A DNA stretch of 49,863 bases, taken from assembly GCA_017470345.1 (NCBI GenBank), contig JAFUEP010000040.1:1-49863 (forward strand), read 5' to 3'. A program made the translations under genes and the position numbers. Origin of the DNA: Prevotella sp. Its GTDB lineage: Bacteria; Bacteroidota; Bacteroidia; Bacteroidales; Bacteroidaceae. The notes below the pieces were generated by a model that was not told the origin of the DNA, made no database searches, and saw nothing but the letters and a program-made list of their open reading frames with translations. This document shows positions 1 through 9,495 of this stretch, piece by piece (the stretch's first letter is position 1; each line of letters starts with the position of its first letter).

Positions 1-41
1 GGTCGCCCAAAGTGACAAAAACATCACCCAAATGATGATAA

Positions 42-773
42 AACAGCGGAAAACGCAATGAAGGGAAGGCTGAAGCCAAAACGTGCCATGGGCAAAACCT
101 CATGCCAATCCATACAAGAAGAATTAAACGACAATTCCTATTTATTATGCGCAAGAAGGGCGGCTACATCGTGGCGCCCAATCATCATCCCGACACGGAG
201 TGGGGCTACGTCTTTCGCGATAATGTCATCACTGCGCCGGGCGATGCCATCGAGACTCAAGTCTTTCTGGGTCGTCCGTGGCATGCGCAACCGAAAGTGG
301 CCTTCATCAACACTAAGGCCGAGGTAACCGTCTACCCCGAGGGCTGGCGCAACCACATGGGCGGTCTGCCCACACTTTTTGCTGAGTATGGCACCACCGA
401 CTGGCAGGGGCATCGCCTGGATCTATCGCACCGCTGCTCGCGCTACTGGGTAGAGAACGAGCAGAAGGACACCATCTGGTGTACGTCTAAGGCCGTCATC
501 ACTGCCGACGAGGCTGCCCTCTATACGGTCGAGAATGTGCTCTCGGGCACCGATGGCTGGCAGCCTCGCCAGGTAATGACGTCCTGCCCCCAGCCCGTGG
601 TCGGCATTGTTGGCAAGTACCTTATATGGCAGCCCGTGGCCGATGCCGTGGGCTATGTGGTGACCGTCAACGGACAAACCAAGCGATTTACCACCGACTG
701 CCGCACGCCGTACAACAAAAAGAACACCTACCGCGTGCAGTCCGTCAGCCGGTGGGGAGCACTGAGCAGATGA
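42..773 (+). pseudogene. 5'-truncated pectin methylesterase (CE8) remnant
   Basis: The frame encodes the C-terminal half of a Bacteroidales pectin methylesterase, a secreted enzyme that removes methyl esters from homogalacturonan. Recognisable family features start at about base 150: GGYIVAPN, then WGYVF, the LGRPW motif with its conserved substrate-site Arg, FINTKAEV and an EGWRNHMGG block, followed by an Fn3-like C-terminal extension. The N-terminal half of the beta-helix, which carries the catalytic Gln/Asp/Asp residues (QD...L and DFIFG-type motifs), is absent. Bases 1-145 carry no pectinesterase sequence in any forward frame, and this frame has stops at 33-41. ATGs at 102 and 147 are in frame, but a product would have no signal peptide and no catalytic acids. 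I therefore read it as a pseudogene. A short functional fragment is possible but unlikely. Confidence 0.75.
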
Positions 774-787
774 ATATTTTCTGGAGT

Positions 788-827
788 TAAAGGTGTTAAA
801 GACAATAGCTTTGCTATGGATTTCACC
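788..827. terminator. Possible bidirectional hairpin between convergent genes
   Basis: An inner perfect stem ATAGC/GCTAT (805-809, 813-817, loop TTT) sits inside outer arms GGTGTTAAA (792-800) and TTTCACC (821-827). It lies between the convergent pectinesterase remnant and pectate lyase genes. There is no clear T-tract on either side, so the terminator call is weak. Confidence 0.3.
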
Positions 828-847
828 CCTGAGACAAAGGCCGCCGT

Positions 848-2938
848 TTATCTAATGACGATTTTTTGCCCGTTCTGGATGTAGATGCCGGGACGGGCAT
901 TGTCGTTTACCCGCTGGCCTGAGAGGTTGAAGAGTGGCGATCCCACAGTGTCATCCAGTCGGTGTATGTCGTTCACTGCAGCCGCTGCCGTCAGGCTGAT
1001 GCGTATGTTCTTCACGTTGCCCGTGTACTGCCCGTTGCTGCTGAGCCAGGTCATGGTGAGCTGTTTGATTCCAGCGGTCAGGTCGGCATCGAAGGTGTAG
1101 GTGCGATAGGTCTGCCATGCTCCAGTGTTGGCAATGGCCTGCGTCTTTGTGCCCTCAGTGCGTCCGCTCTTTTGGTCGGCAAGGTCGAATCGCAGTCTGA
1201 AGTCATTGCGTGTGGTGGCAGCGGCGTAGGTGAAGGTGTAGGTGCCGGCCTCCTTGCAGTTGAGCAGGAAAACGGCCTGGTCGTTGTGGCTGAAGCTGTC
1301 GAACGAGTCGTTGAGCACCTTGGCCGCCTTCTTGCCGCTGGGGTCGGTGATGATGCTGGCCTTGTTCAGGTCGAGTGCCTCAGTGGGTATGGTCAGCGCG
1401 CCGGTGAGGTCTTCCTCCGTGGCCTCCTCGGTATAGCCCTCAACGGTCCCGCCAATGTTCTGGGCGTCGGTAATGTCGGCAACGAGCTGGTTCAAGTAGT
1501 TCTCCAACATGGTGTAGCCCCTTTCGTCGCGAATCTTGCCGTCGGTGGCATCGGCGGGGTCCAGGCCTTGGCTCGTCTCCCATGCGTCGGGCATGCCGTC
1601 GCCATCACTGTCGGCAGGAGCCTCCTGAGTGTTCAGCGCGGGCCATGGACTCTCATCGCCACCGATGCCGGCAGCCACGTCATTCTGTGAGTTAATGAAT
1701 CCTTTTCCCAGCCCAGTGCCGGTGTAAGTGGCCTGGCCGTTGCGGGTGTCGCTGATGATGATGTTGTCCAGCTGGTCGCGGTGAAGCGAGGCACCGGCAT
1801 AGCTCAATACGCGCTCGTATGCTTGCTCAGCTGCGTGTGTGGTGACACAGGCAAAGGGTATAGGCTCCGTGATGCGCATGGTGTCCTTGGTGGCCTGCGT
1901 GTAGGTATAGTCCACGCCGCTGCCATTGGTGATCTGGTTGTACATGCCATAGGTCCAGTTGTCGCGTGTCACCTGGCTGTATTGGGTGTTGACGTTGCCC
2001 TCGACGAAGTACTTGCCCCAGACGTGCCACATGGGATACCATCCGTTCCATGTCCCGTCGCTGTTCGTGCAGTAGTCGGTGGTACGGATGCCGATGCCGG
2101 CAATGCGCATGCCCTTTGTGCCGGTGGGTGAGCCTGGTCCGGGCTTGTAATAGTTGTTGACGATGTTCACGTTCATGCCCTCACCACCGTAGCACCCGTT
2201 GCCTCCGAAGTTGTAGATGACGTTGCAGCGCATGTCCATCCGTTCGTCGGTCTGTGTGCCCTGTCGTGGGCCTAAGCGTGGCGTTCGTGAGGTGTGGTGT
2301 GCAATAAGGTTGTGGTGGAACGAGGCTCCGCTGCCACCCCAGTTGCCGCCGTATCCATGCGAGCCTTTCGTATGTCCGCTGTTCACCAAGCTCTGCGACA
2401 CGAGGCACCACTGCACGGTGAGATTCCTTCCGCCATAGACGGAGAGACACTCGTCGATGCTCCACGACACGTAGCAGTGGTCGACGATGATGTTGCTCTC
2501 GTCAAGCGAGCCCAGTCCGTCGCCCTCGTGCTTGTCCACATGTCGATTGCCGAGACGGAAGCGCATGTAGCGCACGATGACGTTCGAGCCGATGGTGACG
2601 GGATAGTCGGCCAGGCAGATGCCGTCGCCGGGAGCCGTCTGCCCAGCCACAGTGGTGTTGGATGCGAACTTCAGTGCTGACTTCAGGTAGATGGTCCCGC
2701 TGACGTCGAAGACGATGGTGCGCGGTCCTGGCTGGGCGTTGGCCCATCTGAGCGAGCCAGTGCCTGAGTCGTTGAGGTTGGTCACGTGGTAGACGTTGCC
2801 GCCGCGGCCTCCCGTCACATAGCGGCCAAAGCCCTCTGCCCCAGGGAAAGCAGGCGTTTTCTCGTTTTGTGCCGTGGCCGTCAGCTGCAGGCAAAGCAGC
2901 AGGGCGGTGGCCGCGGTCTTCAGGATATTGTGTTTCAT
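848..2938 (-). CDS. Secreted pectate lyase, PL1 family, with C-terminal binding module and sorting tail
   Basis: This 696-residue protein should cleave de-esterified homogalacturonan by Ca-dependent beta-elimination outside the cytoplasm. A signal peptide ends near residue 23 (TATAQ) and has no lipobox. The beta-helix catalytic domain spans about 28-410. It carries FPGAEGFGRYVTGGRGG at its start, the VDHCYVSWSIDE metal-site region and SRTPRLGPRQG with the candidate catalytic Arg near 216-220. A Ca-binding type DSDGDGMPDAWE segment follows near 440, then a beta-sandwich binding-like module at about 513-650. The last ~35 residues (FNLSGQRV ... GIYIQNGQK) resemble the short type IX secretion tails of Prevotella. 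It lies 21 nt downstream of the GH3 gene on the same strand and is probably co-transcribed with it. The family is secure; pectin rather than another polyuronide is inference. Confidence 0.92.
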   Translation of the reverse strand: MKHNILKTAATALLLCLQLTATAQNEKTPAFPGAEGFGRYVTGGRGGNVYHVTNLNDSGTGSLRWANAQPGPRTIVFDVSGTIYLKSALKFASNTTVAGQTAPGDGICLADYPVTIGSNVIVRYMRFRLGNRHVDKHEGDGLGSLDESNIIVDHCYVSWSIDECLSVYGGRNLTVQWCLVSQSLVNSGHTKGSHGYGGNWGGSGASFHHNLIAHHTSRTPRLGPRQGTQTDERMDMRCNVIYNFGGNGCYGGEGMNVNIVNNYYKPGPGSPTGTKGMRIAGIGIRTTDYCTNSDGTWNGWYPMWHVWGKYFVEGNVNTQYSQVTRDNWTYGMYNQITNGSGVDYTYTQATKDTMRITEPIPFACVTTHAAEQAYERVLSYAGASLHRDQLDNIIISDTRNGQATYTGTGLGKGFINSQNDVAAGIGGDESPWPALNTQEAPADSDGDGMPDAWETSQGLDPADATDGKIRDERGYTMLENYLNQLVADITDAQNIGGTVEGYTEEATEEDLTGALTIPTEALDLNKASIITDPSGKKAAKVLNDSFDSFSHNDQAVFLLNCKEAGTYTFTYAAATTRNDFRLRFDLADQKSGRTEGTKTQAIANTGAWQTYRTYTFDADLTAGIKQLTMTWLSSNGQYTGNVKNIRISLTAAAAVNDIHRLDDTVGSPLFNLSGQRVNDNARPGIYIQNGQKIVIR

Positions 2939-2959
2939 GAGCTTGTTTCGTTGATTGTG

Positions 2960-5209
2960 TTAATTCAAGTTGACGTGCAGTGTCTGCAGGTCGGCGTTGG
3001 CGCTCGAGGCTCCCACCATCACGTCGTACTTACCGGGCACCACGCGCATGGTGTTGGTCTCGCTGTCCCATACCTCAAAGCGCTCGCGAGGCATGCTGAT
3101 TTCCACCTGCTGCTGCTCGCCGGGTTCGAGGGTCACGCGGGCATAGCCACGCAGCGACTTCACGGGCCCCTCAGTGTCGGCAGGCCGACGCACGTAGACC
3201 TGCACGATTTCTGTTCCCTTGCGTCTGCCGGTGTTTTTCACGCTGACGGTCACCTTGCCGTTGGCCAGTCGGGCCTTGCCGTATTCGAACGTGGTGTAGC
3301 TCAGCCCGTAGCCGAAGGGATAGAGCGGTTTGCCACGGAAATAGCGGTAGGTGCGGCCCTCCATGCGATAGTCGTCGAAGGGGGGCAGCTGAGTGTCGTC
3401 ACGATAGAAGGTGACGGCCAGCTTGCCGCTGGGGTTGTAGTCGCCAAAGAGGACGTCGGCCAGCGCGTGGCCTCCCTGCTCACCGGCGTACCAGGCCTCG
3501 ATGATGGCGTCGCAGGTCTCCTCCTGCTCCTGTGCCAGGCCTACGGCGCTGCCGCTGCAGCACACCAGCACCACCTTCTTTCCGTCGGCGTGGAGGGCCT
3601 TGAGGATGTCGCGCTGCACCTGCGGCAGCTCAATCGAGGTGCGGTCGCCGCCGTCGAATCCCGGTGCGGTGACGCGTGCCTGCTCCTTCTCGAGGTTGGG
3701 CGAGATGCCGCCCACGAAGACAACGGTCTCCGCCTCGCGGCAGGCCTCCAGTATCTCGTCAATGGTGTAGGTCTTCTCACCCATTTCTTTCATCTGCAGG
3801 GTGGTACTGCCGTCGGCGGCTTCTGCCTGACCGCCCACAGCCATCTCCTTCACCGTCATGTCGGTGATGCTGCATGCCGTGAGATACTTCACCGGTCCCG
3901 CCTTCGCCTGAATGCCCTCCAGTGGGGTGACGGTGTGGGCGGGCTTTCCGAAGTAGATGCCCCACAGCATGGTGGAGTCGGCGGCGTTGGGGCCCATGAC
4001 CATCAGTCGGCTGCTGGCCGATGTGCTGTTGTCTAACGGCAACACGCCGTTGTTTTTCAGCAGCACCATCTGTTCGCGTGCCATCTGGCGTGCTATCTGC
4101 CGGTGCTCGGCCGACGAGACCACACTCATGGGAATCTGTGCCCAGCCCACCTGGTCGTCGCTGTCGAAGTCGCCCAGCTCAAAGCGGCCGCGCAGCAGTC
4201 GGCGCACGCTCGTGTCGACGTCCTGTTCGCTGATGTCGCCGCGGGCAATGGCCTGTGGCAGGCTCTTGTAGGTTGAGCCACATTCCACGTCGGTGCCGCT
4301 CAGTATGGCCTTTGCGGTGGCGGCTGCCGAGTCGGCCGACACCTCGTGGCGGTGGGGCTGATAGAAGTCGTTGATGGCCCCGCAGTCGCTGACCACCAGC
4401 CCCCGGAATCCCCAGTCACGACGCAGTATTTGCTGCAACAGGCGGTCAGAGCCGCAGCAGGGGTCGCCCTCGAAGCGCTGGTAGGCACACATCACCTGCT
4501 GCACCCCGCCTTGCTGCACCAGGGCTTTGAAGGCAGGCAGATAGGTCTCCCAGAGGTCGCGTTGCGGCAGGTCCTCGACGTTGAAGCTGTGGCGCAGCTT
4601 CTCCGGTCCGCTATGCACGGCGAAGTGCTTGGCGCAGGCGTGCAGCTTCAGGTACTTGTCGGAGCGGCGCACGTCGAAGGCCGACTGCCCCTGCAGGCCG
4701 CGCACCACGCGCAGCCCCATTTCTGCATTCATGAAGGGATCTTCGCCGTAGGTCTCCTGGCCACGTCCCCAGCGGGGATCGCGGAAGATGTTGATGTTCG
4801 GCGTCCAGAACGACAAACAGCTGTATTTCCCCACCTTGCCCTCGCGTCGGGCCTTGGTGTTTTTGGCGCGTGCCTCATCGCTCACGGCCACGTAGATGCG
4901 CTCGATGAGTTCGTTGTCGAACGAGCAAGCCATGCCGATGCACGAGGGGAACACCGTGGCCAGGCCGTTGCGCCCCACGCCGTGCAGAGCCTCGCTCCAC
5001 CAGTTCCAGGCCGGGATACCCAGACGCTCAATGGCTGGTGAGCCGTTCATCATCAGTTTCGTTTTCTCCTCGATGGTGAGGCGTCCCAGCAGGTCTTCCA
5101 CACGCTCGTCCACGGGGCGCTGTGCATCCTGATAGGGCAGCGTCTGGCCCGTTGCAGTCAGCGAGGCTGCAAGGGTCAGACAGCACAGGGTTAGTTTCTT
5201 TCTTCTCAT
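2960..5209 (-). CDS. Secreted GH3 exo-glycosidase (beta-glucosidase/beta-xylosidase type)
   Basis: This 749-residue GH3 enzyme releases single beta-linked sugars from the non-reducing ends of oligosaccharides, probably in the periplasm. A signal peptide (residues 1-21) precedes the (beta/alpha)8 domain, which has PRWGRGQETYGEDP near 145-157 and CAKHFAVHSGPE near 192. The nucleophile motif is LVVSDCGAI with Asp275. The second alpha/beta domain follows, then a C-terminal Fn3-like domain beginning near the YPFGYGLSYTTFEY motif. The SDCGAI nucleophile context is typical of the bacterial and plant beta-xylosidase/arabinofuranosidase branch of GH3, so xylosidase or arabinosidase activity is more likely than glucosidase, but sequence alone does not settle it. 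There is no C-terminal sorting tail, unlike the pectate lyase downstream. It is the first gene of a two-gene leftward unit divergent from the regulator at 5489. Confidence 0.93.
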   Translation of the reverse strand: MRRKKLTLCCLTLAASLTATGQTLPYQDAQRPVDERVEDLLGRLTIEEKTKLMMNGSPAIERLGIPAWNWWSEALHGVGRNGLATVFPSCIGMACSFDNELIERIYVAVSDEARAKNTKARREGKVGKYSCLSFWTPNINIFRDPRWGRGQETYGEDPFMNAEMGLRVVRGLQGQSAFDVRRSDKYLKLHACAKHFAVHSGPEKLRHSFNVEDLPQRDLWETYLPAFKALVQQGGVQQVMCAYQRFEGDPCCGSDRLLQQILRRDWGFRGLVVSDCGAINDFYQPHRHEVSADSAAATAKAILSGTDVECGSTYKSLPQAIARGDISEQDVDTSVRRLLRGRFELGDFDSDDQVGWAQIPMSVVSSAEHRQIARQMAREQMVLLKNNGVLPLDNSTSASSRLMVMGPNAADSTMLWGIYFGKPAHTVTPLEGIQAKAGPVKYLTACSITDMTVKEMAVGGQAEAADGSTTLQMKEMGEKTYTIDEILEACREAETVVFVGGISPNLEKEQARVTAPGFDGGDRTSIELPQVQRDILKALHADGKKVVLVCCSGSAVGLAQEQEETCDAIIEAWYAGEQGGHALADVLFGDYNPSGKLAVTFYRDDTQLPPFDDYRMEGRTYRYFRGKPLYPFGYGLSYTTFEYGKARLANGKVTVSVKNTGRRKGTEIVQVYVRRPADTEGPVKSLRGYARVTLEPGEQQQVEISMPRERFEVWDSETNTMRVVPGKYDVMVGASSANADLQTLHVNLN

Positions 5210-5249
5210 AGCTGTTGTTGATTGCTTTTCTTGTTTCTTTTTCTCCGTG

Positions 5250-5257
5250 CAAAGTTA
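5250..5257 (-). promoter_or_regulatory. Candidate -7 element for the GH3-pectate lyase unit
   Basis: On the minus strand this reads TAACTTTG, a match to the Bacteroidetes -7 consensus TAnnTTTG, about 40 nt upstream of the GH3 start. No good TTTG -33 box is visible at the expected spacing, which may mean the promoter needs an activator. Confidence 0.45.
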
Positions 5258-5422
5258 GTCATTCTTATACGATAGCATGTGCACAATTTGTTGTTTAGGG
5301 GGGCTTTTCGTGCGTTCTGCGCCTTGACTGCATAGAAAATCCACCAGAAGGAGGAAAAAAATGCCCCTCAATGCCAGGAAAAACTGATTTCAGGCATCAT
5401 TTCCAAAATAATCAGGATTCGT

Positions 5423-5453
5423 TTTGCCGTTTCAAAGGAAAACAGTATCTTTG
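5423..5453 (+). promoter_or_regulatory. Bacteroidetes-type promoter of the hybrid regulator
   Basis: TTTG at 5423-5426 and TATCTTTG at 5446-5453 are separated by 19 nt, matching the -33/-7 consensus. The -7 box lies 35 nt before the ATG at 5489, so the start codon choice is consistent with the transcript. Confidence 0.75.
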
Positions 5454-5488
5454 CAGCCGTGTAGTATAAAGCAACACTACGATATGCG

Positions 5489-8400
5489 ATGAAGAGAACC
5501 ATTTTTTCGCTGTTCGCTGCTATCCTGACGGTGCTGACCGCACCGGGTCAGCCCTATTGCAGCGTGAAGCAATTCAACCTGCGCGACGGTCTGCCCTCCA
5601 ACGTGCTCTCCAGTCAGGTGCAGACCTCCGACCAGCTCTTGTGGTTTGCCACGTGGAATGGTCTGACCTGCTACGACGGCTATCGCTTCACCACCTACCG
5701 CGATGTCCCCGTCGACGGACGTCCGCGCGTGCTGACCACCAACCGCCTGTTGGCTATCAACACCAACAGCGCGGGCGACATCTGGTGTATCACCTACGAC
5801 CTCAACGCCTACCTCTTCAGCCGCCGCAGCTCACAGTATGTCGACATTGCCAGCCGCATCAACCAGCGCTTTGGCATCACCTTCCACTGCGCGCGCGCCA
5901 TAGCCCTGAAGAACGGCTACACATGGCTGCTGAGCAGCGAGACGGGCGGGGTGGCTGTGCGCGTCGACGACCGTCGCTACGACGAGGAGGACGGGCTGGA
6001 GGTCGTCAGTCCTGACGACGAACGGCTCGGAGCCAGCGAGATTTTCTGGGCCTTCATCGATGCCGAGGGCCATGAGTGCGTCTTCACCGACCGGGGGGTG
6101 GCCCGCTTCGACGGCAGCTTCCGCAGCGACCTGCCCTTCCGACAGGTGCAGACGGTGGGCGGCATCACCTTCTGGGGCACTAACGACGGCCGCATCAGCC
6201 GCTCCGAGCCGAGCGCTTCGCAGCCGAAGCCGCTGGCCGTGCCTGCTGCCGTCAAGGCGCTGAGCCGCCTGCTGGCTGTCGGCGACGATCTGCTCGTCGG
6301 CGGCACCAACGCCGGACTCTACGTCTACGACGTGCGACGGGCCCGTGGGCGCCTGGTGAGCCTGCCCGCCGGCGTCGATCCGCTTAAGAGCGCGCTCACG
6401 GCCTACGTCGACAGCCGCCAACGCCTGTGGATGGGCTCCGATGGGGGCGGCATCGTCTGCGTCGACCCCTCCAGCGGCCAAGCAGAACTGCTGCCGACGG
6501 GCGACGCCATGCTCCTGCTGCGCCAGAGCAACCGCACCTTCTTCCACGAAGACCGCAGCCACACGCTCTGGGCTGCCACGGAGCAGGGCTTCTTCGGCTA
6601 CTACGACGAGCGTGAGCGACGGTTCGTGGCGTGTCCGCTGCGCACCAGCCTGACCCAGCCCGTCGTCGACCGCTGGCTCTTCGATGCGCAGGGCAACCTG
6701 TGGTACTCAGGCGAACACAACCTGTCGATGGTCAGTTTCGGACAACGACACACGGTTCAGGTGACGGGCATGACCGAGGTGCGCAGCATCATGTTCGACC
6801 ACCAAGGACGCATCTGGGCCGGCAGCCTGGGCGGCGACCTCGCCATCTATGCTGCCGACGGCACCCTTCAGGGCTATCTTGACAGCCGAGGCCGGCTCAC
6901 ATCCCGCCATGTGCGATTCTCAACCCACATCTACTGTCTCTATCAGGACCGCCAGCAGCGCATCTGGATTGGCACCAAGGGCGACGGCCTCTACCGGCTC
7001 GACCCCGACGGGCGCCTTGTGCACTACGCCCTTGGGCAGCTGCCCAGCAACCAGGTCTACGACGTGCACCAGGACCAGCAGGGCCGCATCTGGGTGGGCA
7101 CCTTCGAACGCGGCATCTGCCTCTTCCAGCCTGCTGAGGCCGCCGACGGCGAGGACGACGTCTTCCTCAGTGCCCCTGAACAGCTGAAGAACTACCCGAT
7201 TGACAACTTCCACAAAGTGAGGCGCATCACGGAGACCCCTGACGGCACCATCATCGTCTCGGCCAGCAACGGCCTCGTCGCCTTTTCCGAGCATTTTGCC
7301 GACCCACAGGCCATCGAGTTCCATGCCCACAAGCACGTGCCTGGCGACAGTGCCTCACTCATGACCAGCGACGTGATGCAGGCTCTGGTGACCAATGACC
7401 GACAGGTCTACATAGCCACTGTCGGCGGTGGCCTGCAGACGGCCGATGCCTCCAGTCTGCTCAGCGAGCCGCTGCGCCTGCACTGGGTGAGCGGATTCAG
7501 CGATCAGGGCACGGTGCTCACACTGCTGCAGGACCTGCGCGGGAATATCTGGATGGGCCGCGAGAACAGCATCGGCATGCTCCATCACGACACCCACCAG
7601 CACTGGCAGTTCGGCCCCAACAACATCAGCGAGGACATCGAGTTCACTGAGGCCAAGCCGGCTTTCAACGCCGTCACGGGTCAAATAGCACTGACGACCA
7701 CCGACGGCTTCGTCCTTTTTCAGCCCGAGCTGTGGCAGGAGGACAGCTTTGTGCCCCCGCTGGTCTTCACCGGCGTTCAGCTGCACGGCCGGAAGGGCAC
7801 GCCGCAGATGCTGCTGAACGACTCGCTCGAGCTGGAGTCTGACCAGCGCAACCTCACCATCCATTTCGCTGCCCTCGACTATCAGGACAACTACCTCATC
7901 AACTATGCCTATCGTCTCGAAGGCATCGACCACGAATGGAACACACTGGGTGCCGAGCACTCCATCACCTTCAACAACCTGCCCCCCGGGCGCCATCGCC
8001 TGCTGGTGCGATCCACCAACAGCCACGGGGCATGGGTGGACAACGAGCACGCCCTCTTCATCTATGCCCACCCCACCTTCTGGGAGTCGGGCTGGGCGCG
8101 CCTGCTCTATGTGATCCTGGCCCTGCTGGTCGTGGGAGTGGCCATTTGGATATATCGGCTCTACGTGCGCAACTCCATGGAGCGAAAGCTCAACGACCTG
8201 AAGACCCGCTTCTTCACCGACGTCAGCCATAAGCTACGCACCCCGCTGACGCTCATCGGAGGGCCCGTGACGCAGGTGCTCGAGAGCGGCGGACTGACCG
8301 ACACGGCCCGTCAGCACCTGGAGATGGTGAGGCGCAACGCCCACAACATGCTGAACCTAGTCGACAAGATGCTCACCTACAGCAAGGAACACCCCACTTA

Positions 8401-9403
8401 TATCAGCCCGCTCTCAACGTCGGCTTCGAACGCAGAGGACGTCGGCACCGCGGGCACTGAGGCCGACGGCCAGCTGCCGCTGGAGCAGACCGTCACCGAT
8501 CTCGACGCTTCCCGCCCGCCGCAAGCGACGACCGCCGACGAGCGCCTGCACCTGCTCATCGTCGAGGACAACGACGACCTGCGACAGTTCCTGGTGAGCA
8601 TTCTGCAGAGCGACTACGACGTGAGCGCAGCCTGCAACGGACGTGAAGGTCTGGAGAAGGCTGAGCGCGAACAGCCCGACTTCATCCTCACTGACGTGAT
8701 GATGCCCGAGATGGACGGCCTCACCATGGTGCACCGCATCAAGGACAATCAGGACATCTCGCACATCCCCATCGTCATCCTTTCGGCCAAGGCCTCCTTG
8801 GATGACCGCATAGAGGGCCTGAAGGCGGGTGTCAACGACTACATCACCAAGCCTTTCTCGGCCACCTACCTGAAGCAGCGCATGCAGAACATCATTCAGA
8901 ACCAGCGCTTGCTGCAGCAGACCATTCTGGCCAGCATCAAGCCCGACATGAAAGGCGTGTGGACGGAAGAGCCGGCAGCGACAGGGGAGGCGAAGACCGT
9001 CGAGCCTGAAACGGATTTAGAAGAGGGGCAGACGCTCAGGCTGAAAGCTACTACCATCGTCGACACCGACAAACAGATGATGGAGCAACTGTTGGACTAC
9101 ATCGAGACAAACCTTTCAAACTCAGACCTGCGCATCGAGGACATTGCCTCGGCCCTCTGCCTGGGACGCACCGTCTTCTACAACAAGTTGAAGACGCTCG
9201 TGGGCATGAGTCCCGTTGAGCTGCTGCGCCACATCCGCATTCAGCATGCCGAAGACATGGTGGCCAAATCTGCCATGCCTTTCTCGCAGATTGCCTATAC
9301 CGTGGGCTTCAGCGACCCCCGCTACTTCGGCAAGTGCTTCAAGAAGCAGACAGGACTCACACCCTCGGAATATCGCGAACGTGTGGCTAACCACTCCGAC
9401 TGA
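5489..9403 (+). CDS. Hybrid two-component system regulator lacking the histidine-kinase ATPase domain
   Basis: This 1304-residue protein has the layout of Bacteroidetes HTCS sensors of polysaccharide loci. A signal peptide is followed by periplasmic regulator-propeller repeats (about 25-750), a Y_Y_Y domain (about 788-847), one membrane helix (about 872-892), a HisKA dimerisation helix (about 905-965), a receiver domain (about 1021-1135) and an AraC-type DNA-binding domain (about 1190-1298). The receiver phospho-acceptor Asp1069 is present in LTDVMMPEMDG. Two things are wrong for a kinase. The H-box reads SHKLRTPL (His914, Lys915) rather than the usual SHELRTPL. Only ~55 Ser/Thr/Asp-rich residues separate HisKA from the receiver, leaving no room for an HATPase domain, and no N, G1 or G2 box is visible. 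It likely controls the divergent GH3-pectate lyase unit (inference). The ATG at 5483 in another frame stops at once. Confidence 0.93.
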   Translation: MKRTIFSLFAAILTVLTAPGQPYCSVKQFNLRDGLPSNVLSSQVQTSDQLLWFATWNGLTCYDGYRFTTYRDVPVDGRPRVLTTNRLLAINTNSAGDIWCITYDLNAYLFSRRSSQYVDIASRINQRFGITFHCARAIALKNGYTWLLSSETGGVAVRVDDRRYDEEDGLEVVSPDDERLGASEIFWAFIDAEGHECVFTDRGVARFDGSFRSDLPFRQVQTVGGITFWGTNDGRISRSEPSASQPKPLAVPAAVKALSRLLAVGDDLLVGGTNAGLYVYDVRRARGRLVSLPAGVDPLKSALTAYVDSRQRLWMGSDGGGIVCVDPSSGQAELLPTGDAMLLLRQSNRTFFHEDRSHTLWAATEQGFFGYYDERERRFVACPLRTSLTQPVVDRWLFDAQGNLWYSGEHNLSMVSFGQRHTVQVTGMTEVRSIMFDHQGRIWAGSLGGDLAIYAADGTLQGYLDSRGRLTSRHVRFSTHIYCLYQDRQQRIWIGTKGDGLYRLDPDGRLVHYALGQLPSNQVYDVHQDQQGRIWVGTFERGICLFQPAEAADGEDDVFLSAPEQLKNYPIDNFHKVRRITETPDGTIIVSASNGLVAFSEHFADPQAIEFHAHKHVPGDSASLMTSDVMQALVTNDRQVYIATVGGGLQTADASSLLSEPLRLHWVSGFSDQGTVLTLLQDLRGNIWMGRENSIGMLHHDTHQHWQFGPNNISEDIEFTEAKPAFNAVTGQIALTTTDGFVLFQPELWQEDSFVPPLVFTGVQLHGRKGTPQMLLNDSLELESDQRNLTIHFAALDYQDNYLINYAYRLEGIDHEWNTLGAEHSITFNNLPPGRHRLLVRSTNSHGAWVDNEHALFIYAHPTFWESGWARLLYVILALLVVGVAIWIYRLYVRNSMERKLNDLKTRFFTDVSHKLRTPLTLIGGPVTQVLESGGLTDTARQHLEMVRRNAHNMLNLVDKMLTYSKEHPTYISPLSTSASNAEDVGTAGTEADGQLPLEQTVTDLDASRPPQATTADERLHLLIVEDNDDLRQFLVSILQSDYDVSAACNGREGLEKAEREQPDFILTDVMMPEMDGLTMVHRIKDNQDISHIPIVILSAKASLDDRIEGLKAGVNDYITKPFSATYLKQRMQNIIQNQRLLQQTILASIKPDMKGVWTEEPAATGEAKTVEPETDLEEGQTLRLKATTIVDTDKQMMEQLLDYIETNLSNSDLRIEDIASALCLGRTVFYNKLKTLVGMSPVELLRHIRIQHAEDMVAKSAMPFSQIAYTVGFSDPRYFGKCFKKQTGLTPSEYRERVANHSD

Positions 9404-9440
9404 TTGCCCTCCTGTCAATTGTCAACAACGAATTAAAAAA

Positions 9441-9471
9441 AGGGGAGAGACCAGGCGGTCTCCCCTCTTTT
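9441..9471. terminator. Bidirectional Rho-independent terminator
   Basis: A stem of GAGACC (9447-9452) with GGTCTC (9457-9462), extended by G-rich and C-rich flanks, has loop AGGC. It is followed by TCTTTT on the plus strand. On the minus strand a run of seven T follows (A-run 9435-9441). It lies between the convergent regulator and 939-residue protein genes and would serve both. Confidence 0.8.
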
Positions 9472-9495
9472 CGATTGTTCGCATGTGATTCATGC

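Noticed and set aside
5361-5387. Tiny frame (8 residues) after a GGAGG sequence upstream of the regulator
   Set aside because: Although the Shine-Dalgarno match is good, it lies upstream of the predicted promoter, has no recognisable product, and Bacteroidetes rarely use strong Shine-Dalgarno sites.
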